From positions 1-21,506 of the IMG/VR virus record IMGVR_UViG_3300042894_001776: a stretch of 21,506 bases of DNA; one strand, given 5' to 3'. Below, piece by piece: positions 16,157 through 21,506 of this stretch. Numbering within the stretch: position 1 is the stretch's first letter; each line of letters opens with the position of its first letter. Origin of the DNA: a virus. The notes under the pieces are model-generated. The model was not told where the DNA came from. It was given only the letters and a program-made list of their open reading frames with translations, and ran no database searches. A program made the position numbers and the translations under genes.

Positions 16157-17447
16157 AATTAACGGTACAAAATACGAATATGAGTATTTATTGTCTAACT
16201 CTACAGGTGAAATTAGTTTCACCGACGGAGTCATTTTAGCTTTTGATATAACTGATAATTTATTCAATCCCTTTTTAAGTGGTTATATAACAATTTCAAA
16301 CCCCTACAATGTAATAGAGTCAACATTCTTATTACGTGGTGATGGTACTGATAAATTAAAAATACGCTTTAACCCTAAAGATAATAAAGATAAAAAGATA
16401 GAACAAGAGTATATTGTAATTTCTGAATCTAATTTTATTGATGATGGAACACCTCTTAAAAATACTAAAACATATTTGCTAAACACAGTCGAAGAAGGTC
16501 TGCTAACAGCAGAGTTTCCATATAATGAAAAATATAATGGTTACGCTGGTGATATAATTAAGAGTATCTTTACTAAATTTAAATTTCCTACAGATAATTT
16601 TGATCCAGGTAATTTCATTATAAATGAATATCCTGAATATATAATACCACCTAACTCATTTAGATACATCGATGTGCTATATTACTTTCTCAAGTATTAC
16701 TACTATCAAGACGGTGATCTAGCTGTTAAAGGCTTTCTCAAAAAAGATTCAGACGGTAAGTTTAGATTAAAAATATTAACTAAAGATATTTTTAATAAAA
16801 ACGAAGAATTAGTATATGAAGGCTTTAATTCAGGTGAGTTAGTATCTTCATCTGTCTCTAACCCTAATAACCCTCCACCTGTAGCTGAGACAAAGCCATA
16901 TATTAATAATATTATGAGTAATAGTCTTACAACACCCTCTACAGAATTTTCCAATACATTCTTTATGAATACAATCGTATCTGGATATGATCCTATTTTA
17001 GGTGAATCAGAGATGATAGAATTGAGATTAAAAGATGTTCGAAAGAAATGGAAAACGAAATTTGTGGATGTATTTAAGAGTGTAGGTGGAAAAGTTAAAC
17101 AACACTTAAATTTAACTGATTTAAAAATAAAAGGTGAATTTAAACTTACAAGATTACCATTTAAAACAAAAGACAGCGCTAAGATTATAGAGGCTAATAT
17201 GGTAAATGACTTTACTTTCTACAATCTACAGTTAAACATAAACGTTATTGGCGATCCAGGTAGAACATCAGGTACATTTATTGATGTCTTCAAGTTAAAG
17301 AACGATAAATCAAAAAGTGATGAAAAATTACTAGGTAGATGGTTAGTAACTTCAGTCAGACACGTAAAGTTACTAAATACATACAGAAATGAAATTTATT
17401 GCGTAAAAACATACGTAGGTCCTAACTTCGACGAAAAAGATGTCTAG
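16140..17447 (+). CDS. Baseplate hub protein, gp27-like
   Basis: 435 aa from ATG 16140 (MVGISEINGTKYEYE); an in-frame TTG at 16131 would add three residues but ATG is preferred. N-terminal domain: ISFTDGVILAFDITDNLFN followed by SGYITISNPYNVIE, a pattern common in contractile-tail hub proteins. The C-terminus (LQLNINVIGDPGRTSGTFID, then GRWLVTSVRHVKLLNTYRNE) matches the last domain of gp27/gpD-type hubs: v.G....R.G, then (G)(R/x)WLV..V.H and a Y-x-x-x-(I/L) strand. A Pro/Asn-rich linker lies near residues 238-250. It shares an 8-bp overlap with the next gene. No lysozyme domain is attached. Confidence 0.6.
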   Translation: MVGISEINGTKYEYEYLLSNSTGEISFTDGVILAFDITDNLFNPFLSGYITISNPYNVIESTFLLRGDGTDKLKIRFNPKDNKDKKIEQEYIVISESNFIDDGTPLKNTKTYLLNTVEEGLLTAEFPYNEKYNGYAGDIIKSIFTKFKFPTDNFDPGNFIINEYPEYIIPPNSFRYIDVLYYFLKYYYYQDGDLAVKGFLKKDSDGKFRLKILTKDIFNKNEELVYEGFNSGELVSSSVSNPNNPPPVAETKPYINNIMSNSLTTPSTEFSNTFFMNTIVSGYDPILGESEMIELRLKDVRKKWKTKFVDVFKSVGGKVKQHLNLTDLKIKGEFKLTRLPFKTKDSAKIIEANMVNDFTFYNLQLNINVIGDPGRTSGTFIDVFKLKNDKSKSDEKLLGRWLVTSVRHVKLLNTYRNEIYCVKTYVGPNFDEKDV

Positions 17448-18390
17448 TATAAACAAAAAAGTTGAACGTTTAAGAGCTGTAGAGACAACAGCTCAACAGG
17501 TTAGTGCGTTAGTTGTTAATTTGTCTGCTTTAGGTGACTTTAATGAAGCTGATTTAAAGTTAATGGAGTCATTTAAGAGTATATTTCATTTAGGCACCAA
17601 TCAATTAGACAAGTTTGTTGAGCTATTAGATGAAAAGGGTAAAGATGTTGATGATTATACCATTTATTACTATACTAATCAGTTAAGACAAGGCCCACTA
17701 AAATTCTTTGTAAGTCAACTTGTAGACTCTAATGGTGGTAAAAAATATTGGAAGCTTTCACCTGATATAATGGGATGCTTAGGTAATAGAAATCTGTCTC
17801 AAGTCAATATACCACTATTTACTGCAGATATACCAGATGTTAATGTTAATAGTAAGACCAAATTACCTGAGTTTATGTTAACGAACATTAATGATAGTAA
17901 CTCAATATGTAATAATATTCAAGCACTAGCTTTTACAGGTTTTTTAGAGTTAGATGAAGGTGAAACATCGGAAAGATTTGATCTCGAACCGCAAGGTACA
18001 TATAATAAAACTCCACACGGTAGTTATAGTGTATCTGATGTAGAGACTAAAATAACAAATCAAGAGTTAACAGATCCAATAGAACAAGAAGTAATAACAT
18101 ACTTAGGAGAAGATGATTATAGGCTGTATTTACTTAAAAAAGGTTTTAATCCTTATAGTAGTACACTTAACAACAATAAAACGACTAATATTAAAGTTCA
18201 GCGTATCATTTCACCAGATACAATTATAGAAACTGATCTTATTGGTAATACTTTTGAAACAGATGAAGCAAGAGCGTTTACGATTAATGTTATTACAGCG
18301 GATAAGAATATTAAAGCGAGTCTTCACACTGTAGACGGTCAATTAGGTAGCGCGCAGCAAATAAAGCGTGAACCTATTACACTTCAATAA
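17440..18390 (+). CDS. Unknown protein at the end of the baseplate cluster
   Basis: 316 aa, ATG 17440 inside the last codons of the hub gene (8-bp overlap), so translation is coupled. I do not recognise it. Residues 1-70 look helical (KKVERLRAVETTAQQVSALV, then DFNEADLKLMESFKS); residues about 100-200 are mixed; the C-terminus is beta-rich and polar (IKVQRIISPDTIIETDLIGN). Close linkage to the hub gene suggests a hub-associated or spike-base protein. Its end overlaps the convergent small terminase gene by 14 bp. Confidence 0.6.
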   Translation: MSSINKKVERLRAVETTAQQVSALVVNLSALGDFNEADLKLMESFKSIFHLGTNQLDKFVELLDEKGKDVDDYTIYYYTNQLRQGPLKFFVSQLVDSNGGKKYWKLSPDIMGCLGNRNLSQVNIPLFTADIPDVNVNSKTKLPEFMLTNINDSNSICNNIQALAFTGFLELDEGETSERFDLEPQGTYNKTPHGSYSVSDVETKITNQELTDPIEQEVITYLGEDDYRLYLLKKGFNPYSSTLNNNKTTNIKVQRIISPDTIIETDLIGNTFETDEARAFTINVITADKNIKASLHTVDGQLGSAQQIKREPITLQ

Positions 18391-18826
18391 TATTTGAATC
18401 ATCTGATTCAGTAGATTGATTGAAGAGCTCTTTCATAATTTCTTTACGTGATAGTAGAAATACTGCATTGTCTTGAGTATTAGTCTTTTCTCTTGAATCA
18501 ATATCCATTTGCTTTACCTCTTTTGTTGTCTTGTTCTTTTCGAGAGATATGTAAATTTTATTGAGTGATTCCATACTACTTGATGCTGCTTTAAGTAATT
18601 CAGCAAAAGCAGCGACGTCTTTTGCGTCTGGTGCAGATGAAATGTATGTTTGAACATTATCAACAATACCTAGTGTTTTAGTAATTAGCTTACCTGATGT
18701 TTTTATAATAAATTCTTCAAGATTGTCTTTACTTAAATCTTCTGTGGGTTCTACTGCTGTAAGTGTTTGGGTTTGTTTAAGCTGTGCGATTATATCATTT
18801 ACCGCTACATCTAATTCATAATTCAT
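18377..18826 (-). CDS. gp16: Terminase small subunit, gp16-like
   Basis: 149 aa (T4 gp16 is 164). The central helices APDAKDVAAFAELLKAASSS, followed by MESLNKIYISLEK, parallel T4 gp16 (DSPRHMEVFATLMGQM, then a helix with LHKDM), and the C-terminal DNAVFLLSRKEIMKELF parallels gp16 NATVFMGSPTELMDEI at the same place in the protein. The small subunit recognises DNA for packaging and stimulates the large-subunit ATPase. The N-terminus is variable, as expected. An AATAAATA lies seven bases before the ATG. It is about 13.5 kb from gp17 and on the opposite strand, unlike T4 where 16 and 17 are adjacent. Assignment is by motif recall. Confidence 0.65.
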   Translation of the reverse strand: MNYELDVAVNDIIAQLKQTQTLTAVEPTEDLSKDNLEEFIIKTSGKLITKTLGIVDNVQTYISSAPDAKDVAAFAELLKAASSSMESLNKIYISLEKNKTTKEVKQMDIDSREKTNTQDNAVFLLSRKEIMKELFNQSTESDDSNIIEV

Positions 18827-18833
18827 ACACTGA

Positions 18834-18841
18834 TATTTATT
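18834..18841 (-). promoter_or_regulatory. Late promoter-like AATAAATA
   Basis: AATAAATA on the minus strand, seven bases before ATG 18826 of the small terminase gene. The spacing differs from the usual five. Confidence 0.45.
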
Positions 18842-18869
18842 CTTGATTTCAGTATATCAATACTATATC

Positions 18870-18885
18870 ATAGTTATATAACTAT
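18870..18885. promoter_or_regulatory. Perfect 16-bp palindrome abutting the dUTPase start
   Basis: ATAGTTATATAACTAT is its own reverse complement and ends directly at ATG 18886. Such a site could be an operator or an RNA hairpin hiding the start codon. It lies in the divergent gap between the small terminase and dUTPase genes. Confidence 0.5.
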
Positions 18886-19344
18886 ATGGACTACGAATAC
18901 ACAGAAACAATGCAGCTAGACGCTGAAATCTTATTTGAGAAGACACACCCTGATGCAAAAATACCATCTAAGAACAACCCATCAGATACAGGCTTTGATG
19001 TGTCTTGTGTGGAAGACAAACTTATTCCTGCACGTGGTAGTGCAGTAGTGGACGCCGGTCTAAATTTTGCTTATATCACTCCAGGGTTTTGGGTTAAAAT
19101 TGAAGGTCGTTCTGGTTTAGGATTTAAACACGGCATTACTCCTCATCCAGGTATTATTGATCAAGGCTACAGGTCTACAGCAGGTATTAAGCTGTATAAT
19201 AATACTGATACAGACTACACCGTTGCAAAGGGAGACCGAATTGCTCAATTAGTAGTCTATAGGAACTATACTACAATTATGAGTGAAGGTACGGTTCAAA
19301 CCTCGGACCGCGGTGATAAGGGTTTTGGTTCTTCTGGAAAGTAA
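18886..19344 (+). CDS. dut: dUTP diphosphatase (dUTPase), trimeric type
   Basis: Hydrolyses dUTP to dUMP and pyrophosphate, keeping uracil out of phage DNA and feeding dTMP synthesis. 152 aa, normal length. All five motifs are visible: I SDTGFDV (33-39, D38), II EGRSGLGFK (73-81), III GIIDQGYRSTAGIKLYN (89-105, D92 and Y95), IV GDRIAQLVV (116-124), V RGDKGFGSSGK (142-152). Motif III reads YRSTAG where YRGE is more usual. This is the homotrimeric family, not the T4 gp56 dCTPase/dUTPase. No TATAAATA precedes it, so earlier expression than the virion genes is likely. The next gene starts six bases after its stop. Confidence 0.95.
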   Translation: MDYEYTETMQLDAEILFEKTHPDAKIPSKNNPSDTGFDVSCVEDKLIPARGSAVVDAGLNFAYITPGFWVKIEGRSGLGFKHGITPHPGIIDQGYRSTAGIKLYNNTDTDYTVAKGDRIAQLVVYRNYTTIMSEGTVQTSDRGDKGFGSSGK

Positions 19345-19350
19345 ATATAT

Positions 19351-20271
19351 ATGATTGATTTTAACAAAATTTGGGCAGAAAAATATCGACCGCATACATT
19401 AGATGATCTAATTATTTCTGATCGGAATAGAGAGATTTTATCTGGATTTAAGGACGAAATACCTAATTTACTTTTTACAGGAAGTCCTGGAACAGGTAAG
19501 ACATCTCTAGCTAAGATTCTTGTTAATGATGTATTGAAGTGTAACTTTCTTTACATTAACGCATCTGATGAGTCTGGTATTGATACTATTCGTCACAAGG
19601 TTACTAACTTCTCTCAAACCAAATCGTTTGATGGTAAAGTTAAGGTGGTAATTTTAGACGAAGTTGACGGGACTTCCGTACAAGCGCAGAGCGCATTACG
19701 TAATACCATGGAGTCGTTTGCAAAGTATACACGATTTATTCTTACTGCAAATTACAAACATAAAATTATTCCAGCATTGCAGTCGAGGTGTCAATTTATT
19801 GATATTAAGCCTACTATTGAAGGAGCAGTAAAGCGTTGTTATAGTATCTTAATTAAAGAGGAAATTAAGATTGAAGATGCACAGAAGAAGAAGTTTGTTG
19901 AACTAATTAAGGCTAACTTTCCTGACTTACGTAAGTGTATTAACGAAGTTCAGAAAAACTGTATAGATGGCGCGTTGTGTATTACAAATGTATCCGTTAA
20001 TACTGAGTTGCTAGATCATATCTTAAGTGATATCACTAGTAAAAATACTATTAACCTTAGAAAGTATCTAATAGAACACGAGGATACTTTCTACGGAGAC
20101 TATGATAACTTAATGCGTGAGTTTCTTAACTATATATACTTGCAAAATATAGCAGATCTCAAAAAGAAAGAGATGATCGCTATTACTGCAGATCATCTCT
20201 ATAAGTCAGTTTTTGTCTTAGATAAAGAAATTAACTGTTTTGCTTGTTGGATTGCGCTTGAACGGGTGTAA
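19351..20271 (+). CDS. gp44: Sliding-clamp loader AAA+ ATPase subunit, gp44-like
   Basis: 306 aa (T4 gp44 is 319). Loads the DNA polymerase clamp at primer ends. N-terminal WAEKYRP (8-14) is the clamp-loader signature. Walker A GSPGTGKTS (44-52), Walker B VVILDEVD (99-106), sensor 1 LTAN (131-134) and the SRC motif (145-147, with R146 the arginine finger) are all present. The C-terminal ~90 residues form the helical collar. The gene follows dUTPase with a six-base gap (GTAAAT is in the gap but not at late-promoter spacing), so the two form a replication/nucleotide pair. T4 has gene 62 next to 44; here the next gene is convergent and no gp62 is visible. Confidence 0.92.
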   Translation: MIDFNKIWAEKYRPHTLDDLIISDRNREILSGFKDEIPNLLFTGSPGTGKTSLAKILVNDVLKCNFLYINASDESGIDTIRHKVTNFSQTKSFDGKVKVVILDEVDGTSVQAQSALRNTMESFAKYTRFILTANYKHKIIPALQSRCQFIDIKPTIEGAVKRCYSILIKEEIKIEDAQKKKFVELIKANFPDLRKCINEVQKNCIDGALCITNVSVNTELLDHILSDITSKNTINLRKYLIEHEDTFYGDYDNLMREFLNYIYLQNIADLKKKEMIAITADHLYKSVFVLDKEINCFACWIALERV

Positions 20272-20308
20272 ATTTTAAATTTAAATAACCATTCAACAGC
20301 TGTCTATA

Positions 20309-20536
20309 TCAGGTTTCGATAATATCTAAAATGTCAGGGTCGTCTAACATATCTAATCTCAAAGCGACTGTTCTTAATCTGTCTGTAAGGGCTTTGACTT
20401 TTTGCGTATCTCCAGATTTTCTAGCGTGTTTGATATGTAAAATCAAATTTTTAGGATCATCCATAGCAACATTAGTGGTATGAACTTCACCATACGCTTC
20501 AACTAACTGTTGTTGATCTTGCTTTTTAAATCTCAT
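20309..20536 (-). CDS. Small unknown late protein
   Basis: 75 aa, charged and mostly helical (MRFKKQDQQQLVEAYGEV, then LILHIKHARKSGDTQKVKAL and TVALRLDMLDDPDILDII). Not recognised. A perfect late promoter lies five bases before its ATG, so it is probably made with virion proteins. L11-V12-E13 followed by Ala could be a prohead-protease site. It is convergent with the clamp loader, with 37 bases between stops, and downstream of the 196-aa gene. Confidence 0.6.
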   Translation of the reverse strand: MRFKKQDQQQLVEAYGEVHTTNVAMDDPKNLILHIKHARKSGDTQKVKALTDRLRTVALRLDMLDDPDILDIIET

Positions 20537-20541
20537 ATAAT

Positions 20542-20549
20542 TATTTATA
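20542..20549 (-). promoter_or_regulatory. T4-type late promoter, TATAAATA
   Basis: Perfect TATAAATA on the minus strand, five bases before ATG 20536, in the 20-bp gap after the 196-aa gene. Confidence 0.75.
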
Positions 20550-20556
20550 GTTAAAG

Positions 20557-21147
20557 TTAGTATTTCTCGATATCCTTGAGATACATTTGAGTACCAGGTG
20601 CTCCAACGGTCATAGGAGATGGTGCTTTAGGTGACGGTATATTTGTATTAGCAGTAGCTAAAGAAATTTCTGTGTCAGATAAGGTACCATCTCCTTTATC
20701 AGTCTTATTAGTAATATTGTCCTGTCTTTTTAGCTCTTCTGGCTTAATATTAACGTTATTCTTACGAATAACAGCGTCGGGAATAGGTGGAAGGTTAGGA
20801 TAATATGTCTCAGGTGTACCTAGGTCAGGTGTAATATTAACATAGTGTGAATAGCGACCGCCGCCATTATCGAGCGCAAGAGTTAACTCAACATCGTTTG
20901 AAGATGTCTGAGGGTTACCAGGATATCTTGGTGAAGTAGTGTCTTTAATACCAACAACACGTACATTAAGACCAGTCTCAATCATTTGATCGATCATATC
21001 ACGTGTATTAACTCCGAGCTTCTTATAACCTTCAGTAGACTTAAACTTTGCATCAAATTTAAATACATCACCTACAAGAAAACCTCCTCTTTCAAAACGT
21101 GAAAGGTAGGCTTCTACAAGTGTTAGGTACTTCTGTTGTTTTGACAT
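20557..21147 (-). CDS. Probable virion structural protein, conserved type
   Basis: 196 aa. The start (YLTLVEAYLSRFERGGFLVG, then DVFKFDAKFKS) and the middle (GLNVRVVGI, GGGRYSHYVNITPDLGTPET) match a protein of unknown function that I recall from marine T4-like phages, where it accompanies head and neck genes. The end is Pro/Thr/Asn-rich and probably flexible. There is no enzyme motif. L10-V11-E12 followed by Ala is a possible prohead-protease site, as in its neighbour. CATAAATA five bases before the ATG marks it as late. Confidence 0.6.
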   Translation of the reverse strand: MSKQQKYLTLVEAYLSRFERGGFLVGDVFKFDAKFKSTEGYKKLGVNTRDMIDQMIETGLNVRVVGIKDTTSPRYPGNPQTSSNDVELTLALDNGGGRYSHYVNITPDLGTPETYYPNLPPIPDAVIRKNNVNIKPEELKRQDNITNKTDKGDGTLSDTEISLATANTNIPSPKAPSPMTVGAPGTQMYLKDIEKY

Positions 21148-21152
21148 AACAA

Positions 21153-21160
21153 TATTTATG
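21153..21160 (-). promoter_or_regulatory. T4-type late promoter, CATAAATA
   Basis: CATAAATA on the minus strand, five bases before ATG 21147. Back to back with a plus-strand copy at 21170-21177. Confidence 0.7.
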
Positions 21161-21169
21161 CTATTACAC

Positions 21170-21177
21170 TATAAATA
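21170..21177 (+). promoter_or_regulatory. T4-type late promoter, TATAAATA
   Basis: Perfect TATAAATA on the plus strand. Predicted transcription start is near 21183, four bases before ATG 21187 and 34 before ATG 21217, so here the spacing differs from the five-base rule. Confidence 0.65.
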
Positions 21178-21186
21178 TAAGAATAA

Positions 21187-21506
21187 ATGAGGTACAGTAT
21201 AATAAATTTTGCTACTATGAAATACTCATCAGTTCCTGTTATATTCGGAGGTAAGTTAGTTGTAGATATAGCCTTTGTAGAAGACTTTATAACGAGAGAA
21301 CCATTACCTAAGGTAATTAAATATCCAAATGGCGTTATTGAGGCCTACAGTGATAAAAATAACCGACCTGTATACAAAAAATTTCGTGTGTTTATACCAG
21401 AAACACACACACTCTTTAATTTACCTTTATTAGATCACTATGTTGATCAAGATACTTTTGATTTTAACGTAAATGTAAAAGATTATACTCTAGTAACTAC
21501 TAAAAT
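21187..21506 (+). CDS. Unknown protein, 3'-truncated by window end
   Basis: Open from ATG 21187 (MRYSIINFATMKYSSVPV) to the end of the window; ATG 21217 (MKYSSVPVIFGGKLVVDIAF) is the more natural protein start and leaves room for a 34-base leader after the late promoter. 96 or more residues are visible, mixed alpha/beta, with no motif I recognise (KVIKYPNGVIEAYSD, FRVFIPETHTLFNLPLLDHY). A late role is suggested by the promoter. Confidence 0.5.
   Translation, partial: MRYSIINFATMKYSSVPVIFGGKLVVDIAFVEDFITREPLPKVIKYPNGVIEAYSDKNNRPVYKKFRVFIPETHTLFNLPLLDHYVDQDTFDFNVNVKDYTLVTTK

Noticed and set aside
18395-18410. Dyad TGAATCA-TC-TGATTCA as a terminator between convergent genes
   Set aside because: Only 7 bp, inside the small terminase coding region, with no T-run.
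1-21506. tRNA genes, CRISPR arrays, insertion sequences, diversity-generating repeats
   Set aside because: No cloverleaf with CCA-adjacent stem, no regularly spaced repeats, no transposase or reverse transcriptase, and no terminal inverted repeats were seen by eye; a covariance-model scan would be needed to exclude a divergent tRNA.

Overview
The window is mostly a piece of a T4-like myovirus genome (Caudoviricetes, contractile tail). It has recognisable relatives of T4 gp14, gp16, gp17, gp18, gp19, gp44 and gp53, a likely gp27/gp48-type baseplate set, a tape-measure-like protein and a trimeric dUTPase. The phage part is AT-rich (hand count: 20 G+C of 60 at 4081-4140) and tightly packed, with genes on both strands, few Shine-Dalgarno sequences and many T4-type late promoters (TATAAATA). 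The style recalls marine T4-like phages. The host cannot be read from the sequence.

The first ~960 bases are different: GC-rich (41 of 60 at 241-300), no late promoters, one open-ended unknown gene (1-771) and a degraded or frameshifted stretch. Composition drops abruptly from 33/60 at 901-960 to 12/60 at 961-1020, so this end is probably foreign DNA or an assembly chimera.

Layout. 1007-3164 (minus): gp14-like neck protein, a 111-aa protein of unknown function and an acidic, probably virion-associated protein, with an intrinsic terminator between the last two. 3182-8151 (plus): large terminase, a tail-tube-like protein and the sheath, closed by a terminator. 8221-9978: a VSR-like homing endonuclease sitting between sheath and tube genes. 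10008-18390 (plus): tube, a second tube-fold protein, two putative assembly proteins just before a tape-measure-like protein with three copies of a ~100-aa hydrophobic module, then gp48-like, gp53-like and gp27-like baseplate genes and an unknown protein. 18377-18826 (minus): small terminase, about 13.5 kb from the large subunit and on the other strand. 18886-20271 (plus): dUTPase and clamp-loader ATPase. 20309-21147 (minus): two late proteins. 21187-end (plus): start of an unknown gene.

The most notable signal is regulatory. At ten gene starts on both strands the late-promoter core (at least TAAATA, usually TATAAATA) lies exactly five bases before the start codon. In T4 geometry that puts transcription start on or next to the A/G of the start codon, so these late mRNAs may be leaderless. 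Replication-type genes (dUTPase, clamp loader) and the homing endonuclease lack the arrangement. A second pattern is a short N-terminal peptide ending in L-x-E in three late proteins of unknown function, reminiscent of T4 capsid-targeting sequences cut by the prohead protease.
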